A stretch of DNA of 64,000 bases from Paracoccus binzhouensis (GTDB lineage: Bacteria > Pseudomonadota > Alphaproteobacteria > Rhodobacterales > Rhodobacteraceae), in assembly GCF_016446475.1 (NCBI RefSeq), contig NZ_JAEHFP010000007.1, forward strand, positions 1 to 64,000. The letters run 5' to 3'. The position numbers and the translations under genes were made by a program. Below are positions 7,896-15,095 of the stretch, in pieces; the stretch's first letter is position 1, and each line of letters starts with the position of its first letter. The notes under the pieces are model-generated. The model was given only the letters and a program-made list of their open reading frames with translations. It ran no database searches and was not told where the DNA came from.

Positions 7896-8903
7896 TCAGT
7901 TCTCCAGCGTCTTGCGGACGGCCGCGGCGATGCGCTCGGCCGAGGGCACATAGGCGTCTTCCAGCGAGGGCGAGAAGGGCACCGGCGCATGCGGCGGCGT
8001 CACCATCTGCACGGCCGCCTTGAGCGCGTCGAAGGCATCCTGCGCCACGGTGGCGGCGATGTCGGCGGCGATGGAACAGCGCGGGTTCGCCTCGTCGACG
8101 CAGACCAGCCGGCCGGTCGCCTCGACGCTTTCCAGCACCGTGTCCATGTCGATCGGCGAGAGCGTGCGCAGGTCGATCACCTCGACATCGACGCCCTCCT
8201 TCTTCAGCAGCTCGGCGGCTTCCAGCGAGCGGCCGACCATCTGGCCATAGGTGACGATGGTGGCATCCGCGCCCTCACGGACGATGTTCGCCTCGCCGAA
8301 GGGGATGGCATAGGGCTCCTCGGGCACATCCGCCGTGCTGGCGTAGAGGTTCTTGTGCTCCAGGAAGATCACCGGGTCGTTGTCGCGGATCGCCTGGATC
8401 AGCAGCCCCTTGCAATCATAGGCGTTCGAGGGGCACACCACCTTCAGCCCCGGCAGATGCGTGAAGAGCGGTGTCAGCATCTGGCTGTGCTGGCCCGCCG
8501 CGCGAAAGCCCGCGCCGCACATCGCCCGGATCACCACCGGGGTTTCCGCCTTGCCGCCGAACATGTAGCGAAACTTCGCCGCCTGGTTGAAGACCTGGTC
8601 CAGGCAGACGCCGATGAAATCGACGAACATCAGTTCCGCCACCGGCCGCAGCCCCGCCGTCGCCGCGCCCACCGCCGCGCCGACATAGGCGCTTTCCGAC
8701 AGCGGCGTGTCGATCATCTGCTTCGGGTGCTTGGCGTAAAGCCCCTTGCTGACGCCCAGGACGCCGCCCCAGGCGTCATCCTCGCCCTGCGCGCCGGCGC
8801 CGCCGACGATATCCTCGCCCATCATGATCACGGTGGGGTCGCGGGTCATCTCCTGATCCAGCGCCTCGTTCACCGCGTCCTTCATGCTGATGATGCGTGC
8901 CAT
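7896..8903 (-). CDS. acoB: Acetoin dehydrogenase E1 beta subunit
   Basis: 335 aa, the usual length of the beta subunit of 2-oxo-acid-type E1 enzymes. Recognisable blocks are the start MARIISMKDAVNEALDQEM, GEDIVGGAGAQGEDDAWGG, ETPVVIRAMCGAG and the C-terminal VDLRTLSPID-type segment (VIDLRTLSPIDMDT). With AcoA it forms the thiamine-diphosphate enzyme that cleaves acetoin to acetaldehyde and an acetyl group on AcoC. It sits between acoA (13 bases) and acoC. Confidence 0.93.
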   Translation of the reverse strand: MARIISMKDAVNEALDQEMTRDPTVIMMGEDIVGGAGAQGEDDAWGGVLGVSKGLYAKHPKQMIDTPLSESAYVGAAVGAATAGLRPVAELMFVDFIGVCLDQVFNQAAKFRYMFGGKAETPVVIRAMCGAGFRAAGQHSQMLTPLFTHLPGLKVVCPSNAYDCKGLLIQAIRDNDPVIFLEHKNLYASTADVPEEPYAIPFGEANIVREGADATIVTYGQMVGRSLEAAELLKKEGVDVEVIDLRTLSPIDMDTVLESVEATGRLVCVDEANPRCSIAADIAATVAQDAFDALKAAVQMVTPPHAPVPFSPSLEDAYVPSAERIAAAVRKTLEN

Positions 8904-8916
8904 GGCAATTCCTCCC

Positions 8917-9897
8917 TCAATAGGACACGTAAACGTCGGTGGTCAGTTGTTCCGGGCCGGGCAGCGGCGCGGCGATGGCCGCGACCACCGCCTCGTCGAT
9001 CAGCGCGGCCACCTCGGCGTCGATGGCGTCCAGCTCCTCGTCCGAGATCACCCCGGCCTCGGTCACCTTCAGGCGGAACAGCTTGAGGCAATCATTGTGT
9101 TCGCGGTTGTATTCGTTCTCGCCCGGCGCCTTGTAGGTCTGGGCGTCGCCTTCGAAATGGCCGAAGAAGCGGACGTTCTTGCATTCCAGCAGCGTCGGCC
9201 CGGCGCCTTCGCGGGCGCGGCGGATGACCTCGCCCGCCGCCTCGTGGACGGCGAAGAAATCCAGCCCGTCCACGGTGATCCCCGGCATGCCGAAGCCCGT
9301 CGCCCGGTCCACGTAGCTGTCCGAGGCGGTGGCGTAATCGACCGAGGTCGATTCGGCATAGCCGTTGTTTTCCACCACGAAGATCACCGGCAGGTTCCAG
9401 ATCGCGGCCAGGTTCATGCTTTCCAGCACCGTGCCCTGGTTCGAGGCGCCGTCGCCGAAGAAGGTGATGCCGACGCCGTCATGGCCCAGCTTCTGCGCCG
9501 CCAGCGCCGCGCCGCAGACCAGCGGCGCCCCGGCGCCCAGGATGCCGTTCGCCCCCATCATCCCCAAGGACAGGTCGGCGATATGCATCGAGCCACCCTT
9601 GCCGGCGCAGCAGCCGGTGGCCTTGCCATAGATCTCGGCCATCATCGCCTTGACGTCGACGCCCTTGGCGATGCAATGGCCATGGCCGCGATGGGTCGAG
9701 GCGATGCGGTCGCGGTCGTGCAGATGCATCATGATGCCGACCGCCGTGGCCTCCTCGCCGGCGTAGAGATGCACGAAGCCCGGGATCTCGCCGCGGGCGA
9801 AATCGACATGCAGCCGCTCCTCGAAATCGCGGATGGTGCGCATCTTGCGATAGGCTTCAAGCAGCCGCTCCTTGGGCAGCGGAAACGGATTGGACAT
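8917..9897 (-). CDS. acoA: Acetoin dehydrogenase E1 alpha subunit
   Basis: 326 aa. The thiamine-diphosphate motif runs from GDGASNQGTVLE to ENNGYAEST, and GGSMHIAD and the HRGHGHCIAKG block are typical of acetoin-type E1 alpha. The ATG at 9897 has GGGAGGAG upstream; the frame is open further only by chance. It lies 20 bases after acoX. Acetoin is favoured over pyruvate because of the acoX, acoC and acoR neighbours. Confidence 0.93.
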   Translation of the reverse strand: MSNPFPLPKERLLEAYRKMRTIRDFEERLHVDFARGEIPGFVHLYAGEEATAVGIMMHLHDRDRIASTHRGHGHCIAKGVDVKAMMAEIYGKATGCCAGKGGSMHIADLSLGMMGANGILGAGAPLVCGAALAAQKLGHDGVGITFFGDGASNQGTVLESMNLAAIWNLPVIFVVENNGYAESTSVDYATASDSYVDRATGFGMPGITVDGLDFFAVHEAAGEVIRRAREGAGPTLLECKNVRFFGHFEGDAQTYKAPGENEYNREHNDCLKLFRLKVTEAGVISDEELDAIDAEVAALIDEAVVAAIAAPLPGPEQLTTDVYVSY

Positions 9898-9917
9898 GAA
9901 CTCCTCCCTTGTCTGGT

Positions 9918-10931
9918 TCAGTCTGGGTTGCGGATGAACAGCCCGGCCTGCGCGGCATGGGCCATGCAGGCGGGCACGTCGATGGTGCGGAAGGCGTCGG
10001 GCACCAGCCGCACAGAAACCCGGTCGCTTTCGGTGAAGGTCAGCTCGCGCTCGCCATCGAAGGCCAGCGTGCCGGCGGGGATCGAGGGGCGATGCGCCTG
10101 GCCCGGCGCCATGCGCGCGACACCGGCGATGCCGACGCGGTCGATCAGCCCCGGCGCAATGGGGGCCAGCAGCTGGCGCGGCGCGTCGGGCGACAGGCGG
10201 ACATGCCGCCCCTCGGGCGTGGCGCGGTCCACCGGGTCGCAAAGCCCGGCGATGGCCGACATGCCGATGGCCTGCGGCAGGCCGAAGGTCACGAACAGGT
10301 CGCGGAATCCGGCGGCCTTCCAGATGGCGCGGGCGCCGACGAAACGGTCCTCGACTACGGCGACATCGACCAGCGCAATCTCGCGCCGTTCGCCCAGCGT
10401 CACCTCCAGCCATTTGTTCCGGCGCAGCGCCACGGCTCCGGGCACTTGCCCGGTGACGGCCAGCCCCACAGCGAGGCCGGTGATCGTCGGCTCGCGCAGC
10501 TCGGGAAAGGCGTTGTTGGTGCCGGTCGAGACCCCGGCCACCGGCACCGCGCCGCAGGCCCCGACCACGACGCGGTTGGTGCCGTCGCCGCCCAGAACCA
10601 CGATGGCGCCCACGCCCTCCTCGGCCATCATCCGCGCGGCGCGGGCGCTGTCCTCGGGCGTGGCAGTGACGGGCATGTCGAGATAGCGCAGGCGCGGGAA
10701 ATGCCCGTGGCCGAGACGCAATTCGCGCTGGATGCTGCGTTCCAGGTGAAAGCGGATGCCGCCGTTCTCCGGCATGACCAGCACTTCCTCGACTCCGGAA
10801 GCGGCCAGCCCGGCCATCATGCGCAGCACGATATTGGCGCGGTCGTTGATGGGCAGGTTGCCCGCATGCGAGATCACCCGCCGGATGTCGCGGGCCGAAA
10901 TCGGATTGGCAATGATGCCGACCTTGACCAT
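9918..10931 (-). CDS. acoX: AcoX, ATP-NAD kinase-like acetoin operon protein
   Basis: 337 aa. It begins VGIIANPISARDIRR and has the GGDGTNR nucleotide-binding motif near residue 115, as in the NAD kinase/diacylglycerol kinase fold. AcoX proteins are encoded with acetoin dehydrogenases, but their reaction is not firmly known. It is the first gene of the operon: GGGAGGAC precedes the ATG, and a -24/-12 promoter is centred about 33 bases upstream of the start. Confidence 0.9.
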   Translation of the reverse strand: MVKVGIIANPISARDIRRVISHAGNLPINDRANIVLRMMAGLAASGVEEVLVMPENGGIRFHLERSIQRELRLGHGHFPRLRYLDMPVTATPEDSARAARMMAEEGVGAIVVLGGDGTNRVVVGACGAVPVAGVSTGTNNAFPELREPTITGLAVGLAVTGQVPGAVALRRNKWLEVTLGERREIALVDVAVVEDRFVGARAIWKAAGFRDLFVTFGLPQAIGMSAIAGLCDPVDRATPEGRHVRLSPDAPRQLLAPIAPGLIDRVGIAGVARMAPGQAHRPSIPAGTLAFDGERELTFTESDRVSVRLVPDAFRTIDVPACMAHAAQAGLFIRNPD

Positions 10932-10956
10932 GTCTGTCCTCCCTGCCCATCATGCA

Positions 10957-10972
10957 AGCAACGGCGGGGCCA
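10957..10972 (-). promoter_or_regulatory. Sigma-54 (-24/-12) promoter of the aco operon
   Basis: The minus strand reads TGGCCCCGCCGTTGCT. GG and GC are exactly ten bases apart and match the TGGCAC-N5-TTGCW consensus at the key positions. The predicted start of transcription is near 10946, giving a leader of about 15 bases with the acoX ribosome site. Confidence 0.85.
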
Positions 10973-11011
10973 ATTTCGGCGCGCCATGATCGCAGGGGTC
11001 TTGCGGCCAGG

Positions 11012-11046
11012 CTGTTGCAGGCACCGCAACAGCTGTGGCGCAACAG
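11012..11046. promoter_or_regulatory. Paired inverted repeats, candidate AcoR upstream activating sites
   Basis: CTGTTGC (11012-11018) and GCAACAG (11026-11032) form a perfect 7-bp dyad with a 7-base spacer. Directly beside it CTGTGGC-GCAACAG (11033-11046) forms a second dyad with one mismatch. They lie 40-90 bases upstream of the sigma-54 promoter, where bacterial enhancer-binding proteins bind, and just before the rpoN start, so they could also affect rpoN. Confidence 0.55.
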
Positions 11047-11058
11047 GGGGGAGGAACG

Positions 11059-12183
11059 GTGCAGGAACAGCAGCAGCGCCAGATCCGCGGCCTGTCGCTG
11101 AGCCAGCAGATGCGGCTGTCGCTGGACCTGCTGCGCATGGACGGCGCGCGCCTGCGCCGGCGGCTGCGGCTGGAGGCGGCGCGCAATCCCTGCCTGGACC
11201 TGGCCGAGACGCCCGAGGAGCGCTCGGACCGCCAGCGGCTGGCGGAGCAGGTCGGCTTGCTGCGGCTTTCGGCCGATGAGGCGCATCTGGCCCGGGCGCT
11301 GGTGCATTGCCTTGACGAGCATGGCTGGCTGTCCGACCCGGTCCCCGAGGTGGCGGGCTGGCTGGGCGTTGCCCCGGACCGGATCGAGGCGCTGCTGCCG
11401 GCCCTGCAGCAGCTCGACCCGCCCGGCGTCTTCGCCCGCGGCCTGGCAGAATGCCTGCGCCTGCAATTGCAGGCCCGCGGACGCCTCGACCCGATGATCG
11501 AGGCGCTGCTGCAGCGCCTGGATCTGGCGGCGGCGGGCGATCTGGCAGCGATCCAGGCGCATTGCGGCTGCGATGCCGAGGATGCGGCCGGGATGCTGGC
11601 CGATCTGCGGGCGCTGTCGCCGCGGCCGCTGGCAGGGGACGGCCCGTCCCCCGCCCCGCCCGAACTGGAGCTGACCGCCGCCGGCGATGTCCGACTGACC
11701 GCGCCGCAACCGCTGGCGGGCAGCCAGGGCAGCGCCGAGGATCAGGCGGCGGCGCGAGCGCTGGTCGCGGCCGTCGAGGCGCGGGGGCGGACCCTGCTGC
11801 GTATCGCACGGAGGCTGGTGCGGTTGCAGGCGCCCTGGCTGCGCGGCGAGGCGGATCTGCGGGCGCTCAGCATGACCGCGCTGGCGGCGGAACTGGAGCT
11901 GTCGAAAAGCACCGTCAGCCGCGCCGTGGCCGGGGTGGCGATGCGCACCCCGCGCGGCACCCTGGCGCTGCGCGACCTGCTGCGGCCGCCAGCCAGCCCG
12001 CTGAATCCCGCCATCAGCCGCGAATCGGCGCTGGCCGCGCTGCGGGCGCTGATCGCCGAATGGCCGCCGGGACGCCGGATCTCGGACGCCCGGCTGGCGC
12101 AGGCGCTGGCGGAACAGGGCATCCGGCTGTCGCGGCGGACGGTGGCGAAATGGCGCGCCGGGCTGCAAGGATCCAGGGGCTGA
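11059..12183 (+). CDS. rpoN: Short, divergent RNA polymerase sigma-54 factor
   Basis: 374 aa, clearly shorter than the usual 430-500. Region I is reduced and altered (LSLSQQMRLSLDLLRMDG, then EAARNPCLDL). The core-binding part, the helix-turn-helix (LELSKSTVSRAV, then MRTPRGTLALRDLL) and the RpoN box (SRRTVAKWR, usually ARRTVAKYR) are present. The GTG at 11059 has GGGGGAGGAA upstream; a GTG at 11035 is possible but has no such site. It is transcribed away from acoX, suggesting a sigma factor used mainly for the aco promoter. Confidence 0.85.
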   Translation: MQEQQQRQIRGLSLSQQMRLSLDLLRMDGARLRRRLRLEAARNPCLDLAETPEERSDRQRLAEQVGLLRLSADEAHLARALVHCLDEHGWLSDPVPEVAGWLGVAPDRIEALLPALQQLDPPGVFARGLAECLRLQLQARGRLDPMIEALLQRLDLAAAGDLAAIQAHCGCDAEDAAGMLADLRALSPRPLAGDGPSPAPPELELTAAGDVRLTAPQPLAGSQGSAEDQAAARALVAAVEARGRTLLRIARRLVRLQAPWLRGEADLRALSMTALAAELELSKSTVSRAVAGVAMRTPRGTLALRDLLRPPASPLNPAISRESALAALRALIAEWPPGRRISDARLAQALAEQGIRLSRRTVAKWRAGLQGSRG

Positions 12184-12191
12184 AATGCAAG

Positions 12192-12220
12192 GCGGCGCCC
12201 CTGCCATGCCGGGGCGCCGC
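12192..12220 (+). terminator. Hairpin after rpoN
   Basis: GCGGCGCCCC and GGGGCGCCGC form a perfect 10-bp stem with a 9-base loop nine bases after the rpoN stop. There is no clear T run, as is common in this GC-rich group. Confidence 0.6.
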
Positions 12221-12273
12221 TGGTCGGATTGGTCGAGGCAGGGCCGGCGCAGGGGCGCGCGGGCCTCAGGGCG

Positions 12274-12408
12274 TCAATGCCGCGACATCGGGATGCCGCC
12301 GCGTTCGGCCGTGCCGGTCTCCGCCTGCTTGACCATATACATGATCGCCAGCCGGCGCTTGCTCTGCTGCTTCTGGACGGTTTTCCTGCGGATCGTTTTT
12401 CTTGCCAT
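12274..12408 (-). CDS. Small basic protein, 44 aa, function unknown
   Basis: The frame starts ATG at 12408 and reads MARKTIRRKTVQKQQSKRRL, then AIMYMVKQAETGTAERGG, with a TGA at 12274. It is strongly basic in the first half, which suggests nucleic-acid or ribosome contact. A weak AGGAA lies 10-15 bases upstream. I recognise no family. The run of AAG/AAA/CGC/CAG codons is unlike the shadow frames around it, but the call rests only on composition and an open frame. Confidence 0.4.
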   Translation of the reverse strand: MARKTIRRKTVQKQQSKRRLAIMYMVKQAETGTAERGGIPMSRH

Positions 12409-12446
12409 GTTTCTTGTCGTTCCTGTTGATCGGCGGCCATGCGCCG

Positions 12447-12471
12447 CCGGGCCCCCTTGCGAAGGGCCCGG
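12447..12471 (-). terminator. Hairpin between two small minus-strand genes
   Basis: CCGGGCCC and GGGCCCGG form an 8-bp stem around a loop of about nine bases. It lies between the 68-aa gene and the 44-aa frame and could end transcription of the former. Confidence 0.45.
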
Positions 12472-12525
12472 GCGCGGCCTGGCGCCGCGGCCTGCTCGCC
12501 GGCCGTGACCAGCCCGGGCAGGCGG

Positions 12526-12732
12526 CTATTTCGTGGTCTTGCGCCTGGCGGGGGCCTTGGCCGGCCCGGCCGCGTCGCGGGCCAGGCGCTGCGCCCGAAG
12601 GCTGGCGGTCAGCTCGGCGCGCCGTTGATTCTGCTCGTCGATGATCTGCCGGGCTTCGAATGTGGTCCGATCCATCGCGGTCATCGGCGCGGGATCGCGA
12701 AACAGGCTCTTGGCCTTGTCCTTGGCTGCCAT
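12526..12732 (-). CDS. Small charged hypothetical protein
   Basis: 68 aa from the ATG at 12732 (MAAKDKAKSLFRDPAPM), which has GGAGG six bases upstream; an ATG at 12762 would add ten residues but lacks a ribosome site. The protein is helical and charged, with a Lys/Arg-rich tail (APARRKTTK). I recognise no family. It lies downstream of cspA on the same strand. Confidence 0.6.
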   Translation of the reverse strand: MAAKDKAKSLFRDPAPMTAMDRTTFEARQIIDEQNQRRAELTASLRAQRLARDAAGPAKAPARRKTTK

Positions 12733-12797
12733 GCGGGCCTCCAGAGGGTTTGGCCCGGCCATGATCGGCCGGACCGGGTGCCGTGCGGCGCAATGGC

Positions 12798-13004
12798 TCA
12801 GGCGAGCACCAGGTTGCGCGCCGACTGGCGGCCGTCGCGGCCCGATTCGATCTCGAACGTCACCGGCTGGCCGTCGTTCAGATGATGGATGCCGGCACGC
12901 TCAAGCGCGCTGATATGGACGAACACGTCCTTGCCGCCGTCTTCCGGGGCGATGAAGCCGAAGCCCTTGGTGGCGTTGAACCATTTCACGGTGCCATTGG
13001 CCAT
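12798..13004 (-). CDS. cspA: Cold-shock-domain RNA-binding protein
   Basis: 68 aa single cold-shock domain. RNP1 is KGFGFI and RNP2 is VFVHIS, in the order [20 protein letters not shown]. Proteins of this size bind single-stranded RNA or DNA and melt RNA structure. AAGGAGATATCACG precedes the ATG. The leader to the next gene is long, as in regulated csp mRNAs, but I cannot tell whether this copy is cold-induced. Confidence 0.95.
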   Translation of the reverse strand: MANGTVKWFNATKGFGFIAPEDGGKDVFVHISALERAGIHHLNDGQPVTFEIESGRDGRQSARNLVLA

Positions 13005-13500
13005 CGTGATATCTCCTTCATGTATGTCGCCCGCGACATGCGGCGACCCGGCTCAGTCAGTTCGAAACGCAGACTGAAGCCGAGAAGGAGACAGGTGCAG
13101 AGAGAAATAACGTTGCCCGGCCAAGATGGGCCCACGAGCGCGATAAATCAAGGGGCTTGACCGCTTTGGCCGCATCCGGCGGGCCGGCGGGCGGAAGCTT
13201 CCCGACAACAGGCTGAATTCGCTGGATTCATTCCCGGCGCCGGATCATTTGGCAGCGTGGCCATTCCCGGACCGCAAGGCGCGGATGCCGATAATCCCAC
13301 GCTTGTCACGCGCTGCAACGCAGCGGTAATATTGCGTGATCCGAAAACAGCGGTTACAAAACTGTGAGGATCTCCGGCATAAGCTGGGGCCGAACCGCGC
13401 CGGCGGATGCAACCGGCGCCACCAATTCGTCCGCAACAGCCACCGCCCGCAGCGGGTCGTGGCGCTGGATGATCAACGACAACTGAAGAAAGGACCTCGT
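13005..13500. other. Intergenic region between cspA and a small plus-strand gene
   Basis: About 500 bases without a supported gene. It must hold the promoter and leader of cspA (minus) and the promoter of the 77-aa gene (plus). It is less GC-rich than its surroundings near 13320-13370. I see no RNA gene or repeat. Confidence 0.6.
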
Positions 13501-13734
13501 ATGTGGACTCGCGTTCCGACGACTGTCGATGGAAAGGCCATTTCTGGGGACTGGACGATCACCTTCAACGACCGGCCTGTCGGCCGCATCTCGCATGATT
13601 CGCAGGGTCCGGGCGTTGGCGCCTGGACCTGGATGGTGCTGGACCGCGGCAATGCCGGCCGCGCCTGGACCGAGGAGGCGGCGCTGTCGGCCATCAAGGA
13701 GGCGGTTGGCAATTCCTCGGCCGAAGTCGCCTGA
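13501..13734 (+). CDS. Conserved-looking small hypothetical protein
   Basis: 77 aa from the ATG at 13501 (MWTRVPTTVDGKAISGDW), with GAAAGGA nine bases upstream. It is rich in Trp, Gly and Asp in a pattern that suggests a small beta-rich fold (WTITFNDRPVGRI; GAWTWMVLDRG). I recognise no family and no signal peptide. It lies alone before the tRNA. Confidence 0.65.
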   Translation: MWTRVPTTVDGKAISGDWTITFNDRPVGRISHDSQGPGVGAWTWMVLDRGNAGRAWTEEAALSAIKEAVGNSSAEVA

Positions 13735-13881
13735 CCATCGCCTGACCAGGGACGGGGCGCCGGCAAGGGCGCCCTGCCACGCACCCGGCCGCGCCCCCGC
13801 TTCGGCCGCGAATCCCCCGGGGAGAGGGTCGCATCCAAGGACCGCATCGCGGCCAGGATGCCCTGCAGGAAGGGGAAGGGG

Positions 13882-13957
13882 TGGTAGGCCCGGAGGGACT
13901 CGAACCCCCAACCAAGGCGTTATGAGCGCCCTGCTCTGACCATTGAGCTACAGGCCC
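13882..13957 (-). tRNA. tRNA with CAT anticodon, probably tRNA-Ile2 (lysidine type)
   Basis: The minus strand folds as a 76-base cloverleaf including an encoded CCA. The acceptor is GGGCCTG/CGGGCCT, the D arm contains AGCTCAATGGTCAGAGCA, the anticodon stem-loop is GGGCG-CTCATAA-CGCCT and the T loop is TTCGAGT. The stem sequence resembles tRNA-Ile(CAT) more than elongator or initiator Met, but Met cannot be excluded by eye. Confidence 0.9.
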
Positions 13958-14135
13958 CGAACGCCGCCACCTTTGATCAAGGCGGCGGCTTTCGTCAAGG
14001 TTCAGATCGTCGCTTCCCCCCAATCGCACCTGCGGCCCGGGCCGCATCGCGGACTTGATCCCGCGCGCCCTCTGTGGGCTGATGGCGGGCGAAGCCGCCC
14101 CTGCCCGGTCGCGGCCCGAAACCGGAGATCAGACC

Positions 14136-15095
14136 ATGCCCAGAACCGCATCGCTTTCCCCGCTTGCCCCCGCCGCCGCCCTTGCCGCCTTTGTCGCCGC
14201 GCTTGCCTCGCCCGCGCTGGCGCAGGATCCGGCCAGCTGCGGCACGGTCCGCTTCTCGGATCCCGGCTGGACCGACATAACCGCCACCAACGGCGTCGCC
14301 ACGGCGCTGCTGCAGGGCCTGGGCTACACCCCGCAGATCAGCACGCTGTCGGTGCCGGTCGGCTACGAGGCGCTGAAGAACGGCGATACCGACGTCTTCC
14401 TGGGCAACTGGATGCCGGCGCAGCAGAAGTTCCGCGACGATCTGGATGCCTCGGGCAAGATCGAGGAACTGGTGCAGAACCTGGAAGGCGCCAAGTTCAC
14501 CCTGGCGGTGACGGATGCCGCCGCCGATCTGGGCGTCACGGATTTCGCCGGCCTCGATGCGCACAAGGACGCCTTCCAGGGCAAGATCTACGGCATCGAG
14601 CCCGGCGCGCCGGCGAACCAGAGCATCCAGAAGATGATCGAGGCCGACAAGTTCGGCCTTGGCGACTGGGAACTGGTCGAATCGAGCGAACAGGGCATGC
14701 TGGCCCAGGTGCAGCGCAACGATGCCGCCGGCACGCCCTCGGTCTTCCTGGCCTGGGCGCCGCATCCGATGAACGTGACGCTGAAGATCACCTATCTGGC
14801 CGGCGGGGACGAGGAGTTCGGCCCGGATTTCGGCGGCGCCACGGTCCATACCGTCGCACGCAAGGAATGGGTGGCCGCCTGCCCGAACGTCGCCAGGCTG
14901 TTTCGCCAGCTGACCTTCACCGTGGATCAGGAAAACGTGCTGATGGGCAAGATCCTGGACGAGGGAGTCGATGCGGTCGAGGCGGCGCGAGGCTGGATCG
15001 CCGAGAACCCGGACACGGTGGCGAAATGGCTTGACGGCGTGACCACGCTGGATGGAAAACCCGGTGCCGAGGCAGTCATGGAATCGGTGAAGTAA
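14136..15095 (+). CDS. Choline/glycine-betaine ABC transporter substrate-binding protein
   Basis: 319 aa with an N-terminal signal peptide (hydrophobic Ala-rich stretch to about residue 28, cut after SPALA). Family blocks are VRFSDPGWTDI near the start, NGDTDVFLGNWMPAQQ and VFLAWAPHPMN, which carry the aromatic residues that cage the quaternary ammonium group. The ATG at 14136 gives a proper signal peptide. No permease or ATPase lies beside it; choline sulfatase starts directly at its stop, so choline or choline sulfate is a likely ligand (ChoX type). Confidence 0.85.
   Translation: MPRTASLSPLAPAAALAAFVAALASPALAQDPASCGTVRFSDPGWTDITATNGVATALLQGLGYTPQISTLSVPVGYEALKNGDTDVFLGNWMPAQQKFRDDLDASGKIEELVQNLEGAKFTLAVTDAAADLGVTDFAGLDAHKDAFQGKIYGIEPGAPANQSIQKMIEADKFGLGDWELVESSEQGMLAQVQRNDAAGTPSVFLAWAPHPMNVTLKITYLAGGDEEFGPDFGGATVHTVARKEWVAACPNVARLFRQLTFTVDQENVLMGKILDEGVDAVEAARGWIAENPDTVAKWLDGVTTLDGKPGAEAVMESVK

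Noticed and set aside
9898..12207. Long upstream extension of the acoA frame (to 12207)
   Set aside because: It passes through acoX and rpoN in the wrong frame; the ATG at 9897 has a strong ribosome site and gives the normal protein length.
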